Shown: one piece after another, positions 53,505 to 63,000 of the stretch | Numbering within the stretch: the first letter of the stretch is position 1 | How the letters are laid out: each line of letters starts with the position of its first letter | Assembly (NCBI GenBank): GCA_035771165.1 | Contig: JAWNZC010000259.1 | Span: 357,501 to 421,500 of the forward strand | Direction of reading: 5' to 3' | Origin: Paragorgia papillata | Taxonomy: Eukaryota; Cnidaria; Anthozoa; Scleralcyonacea; Coralliidae | Length of the DNA stretch: 64,000 bases | Made by a program: the position numbers and the translations under genes | The notes under the pieces: generated by a model | Told to the model about the DNA's origin: nothing | What the model saw: only the letters and a program-made list of their open reading frames with translations | The model's database searches: none

Positions 53505-53840
53505 GTAAGTGATGATACAGTTTTTAATCTTGTAGTGATATACTGAGAAATTTAACAGTGCCAATCTTTCGTGAACTTTTGAAAATCAATCAAGATTTTA
53601 TCTCCTTTGTGTGAAAAGTGTAAAGGACTATATTTTAAATTCACCAATACAAACAAAGATGGCGGCTGTACGTTATACCATGATCCTTTGCGAATTGCGA
53701 TCCCAAGTGAGTTCTGACAAGAGCAAAAGTTTAATAGCTAATTTTAATGTAATTATAAGCTCTGCCTTTAATATGATCATTGAGATATAGTTTTTGGTGA
53801 CCAGTCACAAATGATTATGTATCAATCAATCCCAATTGTG

Positions 53841-53859
53841 CCCCCCCCCCCCCCCCCCC
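53841..53859. repeat. C19 homopolymer in intron 1
   Basis: Run of 19 C in AP4E1 intron 1. Confidence 0.95.
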
Positions 53860-54540
53860 GCCAGCCAACACCCAGGCATACGCATACCTATTGCTTAATG
53901 CAGTGCAATACGTATTAGTGGTGTAGCCATGTAGGGCACACTGAGGCAGGCAGCAACTTACATTTCTGCCATTAGATAGCAAATACTCTCCTCTTTAATA
54001 GAGTGATCTTGCCTGGCCAAGGTCAACTGAAGCCAAGATATCTTATAATCTTACAAAATATAACCAGTAATGTTATACCTCAACTGTAAATTGTCCAGTC
54101 AGAAAGCTTGATTTGTACCCTTCACTTCATAGTATTAAAGTGATATTATCCTGCTATAGTGGGGTATAATGTTGAGTACCCTGCCACAGCGGGGTCGGTA
54201 TATAGTTCATGTACCACGTGTGAATGCCACACATGATTCACAAAGCTGTCAACAATGGTGGAGTTTGGCAGAACAAGAAGTGAAGAAGACGTTTTGCCTG
54301 AACATTCAGATGTTGACATGACAATTGTTAGGTTAAAATACAAATTCAGGAAATACAAAGAAAGCAACAAAGAATGCATCCAGATGCCTTGAGACGAATA
54401 CTGTACACTTAATAATATCAACAGAATGGCAACAGACAATGAAAAGCTGACAAAAGTTAAGCTAACTTTATTAACATTATTTAAGCTTTTTTTGGGAAAG
54501 ATTAATATGTTTTGGTATATATAATATATAATTTATACAG

Positions 54541-54662
54541 TAGACCTTTCGCTCAGGGAATTCGGTGAAATATTACCCCTCAGGATGATATATATTGGGA
54601 TATATATAGGGATATCATCCCTCAGGGTAATATTTCATCGAATTCGCCTCGCTCCAGGTCTA
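54541..54662. mobile_element. 122-bp foldback repeat in AP4E1 intron 1
   Basis: TAGACCTTTCGCTCAGGGAA … GGTGAAATATTACCCCTCAG and complement. The two arms of about 52 bp meet at ATATATATTGGGATATATAT. TA at each end. Confidence 0.8.
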
Positions 54663-55308
54663 TAAATGCTAAATGTTAAAAAATATATATAATTATTGCA
54701 AGATAGTAATATAAAATTTATAAGTATATACTGTAATAAGACTAGAAGAATATTTTACTAGCAACTAAAACACTCGTAAAATCCATATTTCACTACATCC
54801 AGGCACCGAGTGGCATATTTCTTGTATGTAACGCTTGCGAGTGACATATTATCAACAAGTCAAAATTTATGCCTTTTCCCATAAGTTTAGAATCATCAAG
54901 TAAATTTGAGCCAGTAACGTCTCTTAATTCAGTTTTTCATGTAAAATGACATATTTGAATAAGCTGTTGTATTTCTCATTTGTATTTTCTAAATGTTTTA
55001 GGTCAAGCGGTTGTAGTTAATTTGCATTAAACTCAGTTTATCAACATCACTTCCACACATAATTTCATTGTCCATATAATAAATAGAACATTACACAGTT
55101 ACTCAAAGATACTGTATGGATATTATGTTCTCGTGGCAAGAGCAATATCTCACTCATTCACTATGTTCACTTGTGAAATATTGTCCTTGCCACATACTTG
55201 AACATAAAATCCATATCTTCTCACCACCTTGTAATATCCCCTTTGTAACTATATAACTCATATTTAGACACTACCGTACTATATGTATATATTTTTTAAT
55301 TTCAACAG

Positions 55309-55380
55309 GAGGAAGATAAAGTTATCAGGCAAGAAATAATACATCTGAAACAGCACCTTGTCTCTACACACCTCACCTCT
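55309..55380 (+). CDS. AP4E1: AP-4 complex epsilon subunit, exon 2
   Basis: 72 bp, phase 0 on both sides. It follows TTTTTTAATTTCAACAG and ends before GTGAGT. It encodes EEDKVIRQEIIHLKQHLVST then HLTS. The joined reading (…SKTKH + EEDKVIRQEI…) matches the conserved helix of AP-4 epsilon in order and frame. Confidence 0.92.
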
Positions 55381-55440
55381 GTGAGTATTTTACATCACAA
55401 ACTAATTTATAATTCATGATTGAGCCAATGATTGAGCCAA

Positions 55441-55797
55441 GGAAGGGAGGGAGGGAGGGAGGGAGGGAGGGAGGGAGGGAGGGAGGGAGGGAGGGAGGGA
55501 GGGAGGGAGGGAGGGAGGGAGGGAGGAGGGAGGGAGGGAGGGAGGGAGGGAGGGAGGGAGGGAGGGAGGGAGGGAGGGAGGGAGGGAGGGAGGGAGGGAG
55601 GGAGGGAGGGAGGGAGGGGCTTTGGGTGGGTGAGTGAGGGAGGGAGAGAGGGAGGGAGGGAGGGAGTGGCTTTGGGTGGGTGAGTGAGTGAGTGAGTGAG
55701 TGAGCGAGTGAGTGAGTGAGTGAGTGAGTGAGTGAGTGAGTGAGTGAGTGAGTGAGTGAGTGAGTGAGTGAGTGAATGAGTGAATGAGTGAGTGAGA
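55441..55797. repeat. (GGGA)n then (GTGA)n arrays in AP4E1 intron 2
   Basis: GGGA units at 55441-55617. A duplicated spacer GGCTTTGGGTGGGTGAGTGA (55618-55637 and 55668-55687) separates short further GGGA runs. Then GTGA units run to 55797. The Gly/Arg/Glu and Ser/Leu/Pro open frames over it are artefacts. Confidence 0.97.
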
Positions 55798-55904
55798 GAA
55801 AAAAATTGCATTGACTTCATGAGATAGAATACAATGTCATTATTGTTACAGGACTCATTGAACCAATTAAATAAGATTGTTGAAGTAGGCCATTGCAAAA
55901 GATG

Positions 55905-56975
55905 ACCATTTCTTTTTTCTTTCCAATTATTTTATCTTCTTTTCTTTCCTTTTCCTCTCTTTTGTGTTTTCTTTCCTTTCCTTTTTTTCTTTTCTTTCTT
56001 TTCTTTTGCTTTCTTTTTTTTATTTCGTTTTTTTTCTTTTTCTTTTTTGTCTTGTCTTGTCTTGTCTCATCTCGTCTTGAGTTTTTTCCCTTTCTCTTCT
56101 CTTCTCTTCTCTTCTCTTCTCTTCTCTTCTCTTCCCTTCACTTTGCTTCCTTCCCTTTCCTTTCCCTTCCCTTGCCTTTCCTTTCCTTTCCCTTCCTTTT
56201 CCTTCCCTTTCCCTTCCCTTCCCTTTCCTTTCCCTTCCCTTTCCCTTTCCCTTTTCTTCCCTTCCCTTCCCTTTCCCTTCCCTTTCCCTTTCCCTTCCCT
56301 TCCCTTCCCTTTCCCTTCCTTTTCCTTTCCCTTTCCTTTCCCTTTCCTTTCCCCTTCCCTTCCCTTTCCTTTCCCTTTTCCTTCCCTTCCCTTTCTTTTC
56401 CCTTCCCTTTCCCTTTTCCTTTCCCTTTTCCTTTCCTTTCCCTTCCCCTTCCCTTCCCTTTCCTTTCCCTTCCCCTTCCCCTTCCCTTCCCTTTCCCTTC
56501 CCTTTCCTTTCCCTTCCCTTTCCTTTCCCTTTCCTTTCCCTTCCATTTCCCCTTCCCTTTCCTTCCCTTTCCCTTCCCTTTTCCCTTCCCTTTCCTTTCC
56601 TTTCCTGTCCCTTCCTATCCCTTCCCTATCCCTTCCCTTCTGTTCGCTTCGGTTCGCTTCCGTTCCCTTCCGTGCCCTTCCCTTCCCTTCCCTTCCCTTC
56701 CCTTCCCTTCCCTTCCCTTCCCTTCCCTTCCCTTCTCTTCTCTTCGGTTCGCTTCCGTTCCGTTCCGTTCCATTCCCTTTGCTTCCCTTCCCGTCCCTTT
56801 CCTTCCCGTCGCTTTCCTTTCCCTTTCCTTTCCTTCTCTTTCCTTTCCTTCCCTTACCTAATCCCTCCTGTCCCCCTCCCCTTACCTTCCGTCTCATCCC
56901 CTCCCCATCCACCTCCCTGTCTTGTCTTTCCTTTTCTTTCCTTTTCTTTCCTTCTCTTTTCTCTTCTCTTTTTTG
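55905..56975. repeat. 1.07-kb polypyrimidine tract in AP4E1 intron 2
   Basis: Almost uninterrupted C/T on the plus strand: TTTTC units, then CTTCT, then CCCTTT/CCCTTCC, with a rare GTTCGCTTC patch at 56640-56665 that recurs at 56745-56780. Three overlapping 'ORFs' (up to 328 codons) of Phe/Ser/Pro/Leu or Glu/Lys/Gly are translation of this tract, not genes. Confidence 0.97.
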
Positions 56976-56978
56976 TAG

Positions 56979-56998
56979 GGGGGGGGGGGGGGGGGGGA
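56979..56998. repeat. G-run of about 20 at the end of the pyrimidine tract
   Basis: About 20 consecutive G directly after TTTTTTGTA. Such runs are prone to slippage and quadruplex formation. Confidence 0.95.
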
Positions 56999-57049
56999 TG
57001 TCATTTTTTTACTACTTTTACAAATTAAAATAATTATTTTCCCTTTTAG

Positions 57050-57173
57050 AAACAAACTCGAGAATTGTTGATTCGCCTTATGTATTGTGAAATGCTTGGG
57101 CACAACGTCTCTTTTGGGTATATCCACGCCATTAAATTTGCCCAGCAGTCTACTTTGTTGGAAAAGAGAACGG
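57050..57173 (+). CDS. AP4E1: AP-4 complex epsilon subunit, exon 3
   Basis: 124 bp. It follows TTATTTTCCCTTTTAG, ends CGG|GTAAGC, and leaves one base (G) for the next codon. It encodes KQTRELLIRLMYCEMLGHNV then SFGYIHAIKFAQQSTLLEKR and T. The 'IRLMYCEMLGH…SFGYIHAIK.AQQ…LLEKR' block is the most recognisable part of the adaptin trunk in AP-4 epsilon and fixes the identification. Confidence 0.96.
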
Positions 57174-57369
57174 GTAAGCTGGAAAGAAGAATGAACGTCT
57201 CTTCTAATAAAAACATTTTACTCTATCTTTTTGGATTTATTTGATTCCTCTATAAAACAAGTTTGCGACAGCTTCTTACCGATCTTCTGGATAATATACA
57301 CTTAATCTCTACTCTCGGGAGAACAAAACTAACTGTTTCCCAAGGGATCAGACATTAAGTGTTTTGTTA

Positions 57370-57982
57370 TACAGTGTGTATAAAAAACCCCGGAACCCTT
57401 AGAAAATGAATTCAAACAACCTAAACACCTCTGAGCCATGGATGCGTAAAAACACGGTCTTATACACCTGGGAAATTAAGATAACTTGAAGTGTATGCAT
57501 GGTGAAAGTATTTAAAAGCTTTTTCTCTTCCTGTTTAACTTATGTGCTGATTAATTTATAACGCAACGCTTTCAGGGCTTTCAAACTACTCGTGGAAGCA
57601 CGGGTGGCGTGTGCTGTTAGGGCGCTGCCTCTCACCGCTGTAGTTAAGCCCAGTTGGACGGGGTTAGTACTTGGATGGGTGACCGTCTGGGAATAACCCT
57701 GTTCTCGAACTTGAATTTCATGTGAGTAGAGTTTAGTTGGTCTCTCCTGTGCTTCGAGATTTTTTTGCAGGCTTCTGCGGTTTTCCTCCCTCCGTAAAAT
57801 CAACACGTAGGTCTTAGCTTATGTCGTGCACTTTAACATGAGCCTCTGGCTCGGATGATTGGGCGACCACATCCTGTGCTTACGACGTTAAATAAATCAT
57901 TACTCATTACTACAATAGGTTGTTTTAACAGAAAACTAATTCATTTTCTAAGGGTTCCGGTTTTTTTTTGATACACACTGTA
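57370..57982. mobile_element. Mariner-like MITE holding a SINE (AP4E1 intron 3)
   Basis: Ends TACAGTGTGTATAAAAAACC(CCGGAACCCTTAGAAAATGA) and complement, TA at both ends. The interior matches 17113-17250, which lacks the SINE at 57591-57907. Confidence 0.85.
57591..57907 (+). mobile_element. Full 5S-rRNA-derived SINE (SINE3-like)
   Basis: The 5S-like head (about 57595-57700) contains GTTAAGCCCAGTTGGACGGG and GTTAGTACTTGGATGGGTGA. A central conserved domain follows (GCTTCTGCGGTTTTCCTCCC), then a tail ending GTTAAATAAATCATTACTCA. The insertion site is shown by the empty copy at about 17170. Target duplication is short or ambiguous (ACTAC). Confidence 0.88.
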
Positions 57983-58427
57983 TAGTTTGAGTTTCGCTGA
58001 ATAATTTCGACGTTTATCAAGGGAAAGTACACAAAAGACGAACTGAAACTGACGTCGTAATTTACTTCAACTAAACATGCAAATATGAGTCTCAGAACAA
58101 AAGAACAGCAATAATTTCACACACTGCTTTGAAGACCTATAAATATTCCTTTTTCGTACTAAACAAGCTTTTGTTTATAGGATACCATGGAGAATTCAAC
58201 GTTCTGGCGGGCAACAATTGCAATATTATTGTCCGAGTGGGCAATAAGTTCTCAATTGTTGCCCGCTCGGTCTACATTGAAATTTAGCTAAGCTCGTGTG
58301 ACTACAAACCAACCAATGACAGTCATCGTTTTATCTAGCTACATGCATATAAAGTAACAATGCGACTTGTAGCCCAACAAGTACTTGTGATATACGTACG
58401 GTTTGACTAGTTACCAGATCATCCTCG

Positions 58428-59530
58428 TTCCCAGCGTCTCCTCAGTATACTGGGAAATCGGAGGCCCTGGTCAGATGAAAACCGGACGTCCTAGATTCTA
58501 GGACATTGAGTCATTTAACAAATAGATTCCATTTTTCCGTTGTCTGTTCAGTTATAGATGCACAGATGACGTCACAACGTGGTAAGAACAAAAAAGTGGC
58601 CCACGAGACGCAGTCGAGTGGGTCACTGATGTTCTTACCACCTTGTGACGTCCTCTGTGCATCTATAACTGAACAGACAACGGGAAAATGGAATCTATTT
58701 GTTTTAGACAATAAAAAAAAGAAGAAAAAACGTTTGATAAGGTTCATTGAATTTTCCCGCCGAATTTTCGGGGCATTCGAACAGGTGAAACACGCCATCT
58801 GACGTCATCCATGATCTATACAAAACGAGGAATAACATTGGTTCGTGATATTGCAGTGACGATTTTCATTGGTTCACAGGAATAGGAACAAGTGTGACGA
58901 AACCCATGCATCTGTCCTGTAATAGATCATGGCTCTCGACCAATGAAAACGTGCAATACATTTTGGTTATTGTATAAATGAATATATCACATCGCCCTGG
59001 GTGCGAGCATGCATGGACAAATATAACGAAACAAATGAGATACACTCAGATATTTGAAGAAAAGCTGCTTTATATATGACGTCTGAAAGGTTTGGTGTTT
59101 ACTGTTCTTCCCGCTGGCCGCTGGACAAAATAATACAATTCCGCTTACCGAAATGCTATTCAAAGACCTGTACAGTAGGTTGTTTAGGCGAACATAATTT
59201 GCCGTCGCCAACGAATGAGTCACCGAGTCACGCTACGTCTAAAATCGTTCGATTTTCAGAGTTAAATGATGAAACTCCTCGCAGTTCCGACTCGCTTTAG
59301 GAATCCTACTTTGTTGGCTTTGTTTGTAGACTTTTTCGGTGTTATCTGAGCGATAATCTTCACTCTATTCACACCGTTGTTCACTTGTTTGACAGTTGAA
59401 AATATATTTGCCCACTTCCTGTTTTCGACAATAACCTTCGCCCGGCCAATCACACGCTTCAATCGTTTTCATCTGACCAGGGCCTCCGATTTCCCAGTGT
59501 ACCGAGGAGGCGCTGGGAACGAGGATGATT
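58428..59530. mobile_element. TIR element, about 1.1 kb, in AP4E1 intron 3
   Basis: Left CATCCTCGTTCCCAGCGTCT … GGAGGCCCTGGTCAGATGAAAAC. The right end carries the inverted copy at 59466-59530; about 60 bp with four differences. Long TIRs and the 'CTCGTTCCCAG' start suggest a Mutator-like element, but no clear 9-bp target duplication is left. The open frames inside are unrecognised. Confidence 0.75.
58520..58701. repeat. 182-bp near-perfect palindrome
   Basis: CAAATAGATTCCATTTTTCC … and complement pair over about 72 bp per arm with a handful of mismatches. The centre is about 38 bases including CACGAGACGCAGTCGAGTGG. Both arms hold GATGACGTCAC / GTGACGTCCTC. Confidence 0.92.
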
Positions 59531-59571
59531 GCCAGGTATAAATATCGAAAACAACCTCGCTCTACCATCTG

Positions 59572-59645
59572 AGTTCCAGTGGCTCAATGTTGAGAGCGTC
59601 CCACTGGCATTCGGAAGGTTGTGGGTTCGAGTTTGACTTCTGAGT
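59572..59645 (+). mobile_element. tRNA-like SINE head
   Basis: A-box TGGCTCAATGTTGAGAGCG and B-box GGTTGTGGGTTCGAGTTT at tRNA spacing. The acceptor arms do not pair convincingly. Likely a SINE head, not a gene. Confidence 0.5.
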
Positions 59646-60357
59646 TTAACCATGGATAGTAAAATGAGTGGATTGGAAACTAATAGTCACGTGAGGTGTT
59701 TCCAGGCCGCCGATTGGCTGAAAAGCGTTTTTCTTTGCTCGAGAGATGTTGAAACCTAGTTGCAAATTGTGATGTCACGAATGGCGTGAGTACGCTTGTT
59801 TTACTGAGGTTTTTAGTGAACTTTTCTTCAAATTCTTCATATCCTCACATTCAGATGACTATGTTGACGTTTCAAATGATTTTATCGCCTTACAAACCTG
59901 CCTAAGCCACAATCGAGCGTTCGGGGCAAGCGTTGTTGATCTTTGTTTTGATGATTCCTGTGTTGTTTTGAAGAAACTGGCGTCCCCAAATTGTGCTTTG
60001 TTTTGCTCGGAATTTGGGATGCATATTTTAACTATAGTAAACCTTGATATCTTCTTTTAAAATGAGTAAGAATAGACGGGCATTTTGTCGTATTGTGGCT
60101 TTGTCGTATTTACAGACAATTCGATTATCATTTTAGGCTGTATTAATCCCAAACTTTGAATATACTCGGGTTTTTTAAGCTTGTCAATTGCAACCAGGTT
60201 GTTATGCTCACGCCATCAAGTTTCCAATCCAGTCTTTTTTCTATCCATGGTTTAACTTACGACAGCTAGTACAGCAAAAACAAACGAAAAAACTTTATCA
60301 ACTTCAAACTGAAAACACTAGTAACATAGAAGAAACATTGCATTTTATTGTGTTTAG

Positions 60358-60431
60358 GATATCTTGCTGCTTCAATATTTCTTCGGAAAGACCACCAACT
60401 TGTTGTCTTGCTCATAAATACATTACAAAAG
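60358..60431 (+). CDS. AP4E1: AP-4 complex epsilon subunit, exon 4
   Basis: 74 bp after TTTTATTGTGTTTAG and before GTGTGT. Combined with the G from exon 3 it gives exactly 25 codons: GYLAASIFLRKDHQLVVLLI then NTLQK, ending in phase 0. This is the expected continuation of the trunk ('GYLAxSLFLxxxHxLxxLLxNTxxK'). An apparent acceptor at about 58181 (TTTATAG|GATACC) also restores frame but leads to unrelated sequence and is not used. Further exons lie beyond the window. Confidence 0.95.
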
Positions 60432-60692
60432 GTGTGTTGTGGAAATTTTTTGTGAATGAACATTTCGAGAATGAGCGGATTTCCAGTCCTCGCACGAAGC
60501 GACCCGCAGCTCGCTGCGAGTACTCGCACGGTTTCCAGACTGTATTTCCACAGCTCGTTGCGATAACTCGCGGCTGATGAAGCGATAGCCGAGTTTTTTG
60601 AACAAACGTCGTGGTGTTTGGATATCCTGATGGAGCATTCTTCTTAGTGTTTGATATAGCATCTCAAACAAATCTGTACGTTAAGAGAAAAT

Positions 60693-61741
60693 TAGCCTGC
60701 GTAGCCGGCGCTGGGGATTGGGACGGACAGTAAAAGGAGCGCCTGCAGTCACCCATTGTTATTTTTCGTGTATAGCGTTCGCCGGCGAACGGCAATCTAT
60801 TGGTTGACACGCTAATGACCTATCAATCAAAGAGAGTTTTAATTTCCGCTGCAGACGTTGGCGAAGAAGAGCGTTGTGAAAATGTGCCTTGCATATAATA
60901 TTAAGGAAACGAGCTCAAAATAACTGAGATTGAGAAGAGAGTGGCCATAAGGAAGCTGCATGTGCATCAGAAGGAAAATGTTTATTCGCTGGTTTCCCAA
61001 CAGTTAATTACGGTAAGATTTTCAGCCGAAGTCGCCGAAGGGGCCACGTCTTGCGTAACGGCGAGTAACTGAATTGTCTGACATTGGCTTGAGCAAAACA
61101 TCATGTAGAATTTCTTACACTCGCATTTTATTCGAATCAGTGGGATCTATTCAGGCGTACTTCTCCTGCTGCATTGGCCATCAGCGCCAGTTATCAGTGG
61201 AAAATAAAATTCGCTATTAAATTTAACTCAGTATTATTGATGTGAGTGCGAATGTCGCGAGATGTTATGATTATATTGATCGTCGTCATAGTCGTTACAT
61301 ACACATCTTTTATAACTACGAAAATAATCTGTCTGAGCTTTCTGTAGCCCACTCAACATAAATTGTTTAATTATTTAAAATATTTTGCAGTGAACACTAT
61401 GAAACCGTAAACCAGCCAAGATATAGCAACAGCAGAATAATATAATGTTGTCAGACGCTGACACAGCGAACATACACCACACAAATTCCTGAATCAAGAA
61501 AGCACTTCGATACACATGCTCATTCATAACTGTGCTATTTTAGTTGATTGTTGATACGTGTTTTTTAAACGGAGTGAATATTCGATCAACTTCCGAATTA
61601 ATTAAGCTATTTAGCTCGGGTTTTTGAAATTGACAACTTCCAAAAATGCACTGTTTTAATTAGGGGGCGGCACGAAAAATAACAATAGGCGCCTGCAGGC
61701 GCTCCCTCCCCCAATCACCCCAGCGCCGGATACGCAGGCTA
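60693..61741. mobile_element. Mutator-like (MULE) non-autonomous element
   Basis: TIRs of about 75 bp: left starts TAGCCTGCGTAGCCGGCGCT, right complement starts TAGCCTGCGTATCCGGCGCT. Both include GAGCGCCTGCAG and TTGTTATTTTTCGTG. The flanking 9-bp duplication AGAGAAAAT (60684-60692 and 61742-61750) is perfect; 9 bp is the Mutator length. No transposase inside. Confidence 0.9.
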
Positions 61742-62016
61742 AGAGAAAATCGAGGTGAAAGTTCGATTAATTTATGTAATTTCTTCCTTCAATATCCATG
61801 CAAATTAACCATGGACACGGTAATGATTTCCTTTGTGCAGCTTTCCTCATGAACTACTAACGAGTTTGAAATGTTGACATAATTTGTTTCGATTGGTTTA
61901 TTTACTACTAGTATACTTGCCGCGAGTAAAAAATAGTTCAAAATTTCCAACTATCTGCCATGAGTGCTAAAATACTCGAGTTGCTTCGTGCGAGGACTAA
62001 AAATCCGCCTTAAAAC

Positions 62017-62662
62017 CATAGTTAATAAAAAACAAAGAAGGTTTGGAAGTTCGACAAAAGTCATTGTTTATGTGGTTTTTTTTTATGTTTTTGTCATTTT
62101 TATGTGCACTTTCACGGTTACTGAACATATTGTGTTTTCTGTGTAATGAAGCAATCATCCAATAGCAACATATTTGGGTTCAATTGCTCAACCGTACTGT
62201 TTAAACATTTAATAAATTATAAACTAAAAACAAAGGATTTGTGCACCTTCAGATACGTTTCAACATGAATCGTAGTTCGATTTAGATTTAGATTTTAGAT
62301 TTAATGACTTTATTGCCTATTGCAACTGGTGGTCAAACAGAGCGAAATGCCCCAATTGAACATGACTACCATGATGTAAGTGTTGGTTTTGCGGAGGGAG
62401 GAAAACCCGAGAACCCGGCGAAAAACCCTCGAAGCACAGGAGAGATCAACTACAACTCTACTACGTTAGTTTCAAGCTCGACAGCGGGGTCATTCCCAAG
62501 CGGTCACCCATCCAAGTACTAACCCCGTCTAACCGGGCTTAACTTTTGGTGAGAGGCAGCGCGCTTACCGCACATGCCACCCATGCTCCCCAGTTCGAGT
62601 GTTAACAGCTTTGAAGTTTGGTCAGCAGGTTTTCAAACAATTTATATTTTCTATTAACTATG
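62017..62662. mobile_element. MITE family M1, copy 3, split by a SINE
   Basis: CATAGTTAATAAAAAACAAA at the left and TTTTCTATTAACTATG at the right, opposite in interior order to 50291-50597. The pre-insertion order is recovered by removing 62281-62591. Confidence 0.82.
62281..62591 (-). mobile_element. Full 5S-rRNA-derived SINE with target duplication
   Basis: On the minus strand: a 5S-like head (GTTAAGCCCGGTTAGACGGG, GTTAGTACTTGGATGGGTGA), then the core domain (GGGTTTTCCTCCCTCCGCAA) and a tail of AAATCTA repeats at 62281-62300. Flanked by AGTTCGA (62274-62280 and 62592-62598). Confidence 0.9.
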
Positions 62663-62850
62663 CATGGTAAAACTGACCACTATACTGAGCTACCGAGGCT
62701 GTTGTCATGAGCTTAGTCGCCAGTTATTTTATACCGAGTGACAGAAAAAAGTTCATAAATGATCATCTCTATCATCTTATTTTCTTAAAGTGCCTACGAC
62801 GCGAAAATTTGTCTTATTTGACATGATAAGAAATTTTTTTAATGATAATA

Positions 62851-63000
62851 TTAAGGACTTATTAAGCGAGGTCTGTACGGGAAAGTATTTGCCCGAGGTT
62901 TCGTACAGACCGAGCGACGAAGGAGCGAGGTTTGTGCGATAAAACCGAGGACAAATACTCTCCCGTACAGACCGAGCAAACGAGGTTAATAAGGAATTTA
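62851..63000. mobile_element. Foldback repeat M2, copy 2
   Basis: TTAAGGACTTATTAAGCGAG … CGAGGTTAATAAGGAATTTA with the same GTCTGTACGGGAAAGTATTT words as 49216-49368. Confidence 0.8.

Noticed and set aside
55407..55898. Minus-strand frame with LTHSLTHS and PSLPPSLPP repeats
   Set aside because: Translation of GTGA and GGGA microsatellites.
55893..57033. Overlapping open frames of 281-328 codons on both strands
   Set aside because: They are translations of the CCCTTT/CTTTC tract (Phe/Ser/Pro/Leu or Glu/Lys/Gly only), open because the simple repeat lacks stop codons.
57591..57720. Functional 5S rRNA gene
   Set aside because: Only the internal promoter region matches; flanks and 3' half are SINE sequence repeated elsewhere.
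58182..58290. Possible AP4E1 exon 4 after TTTATAG (GATACCATGG)
   Set aside because: It keeps the frame but the protein does not resemble the adaptin trunk; the exon at 60358-60431 fits exactly in phase and sequence.
62304..62522. 72-codon plus frame
   Set aside because: Antisense reading of the 5S-derived SINE.
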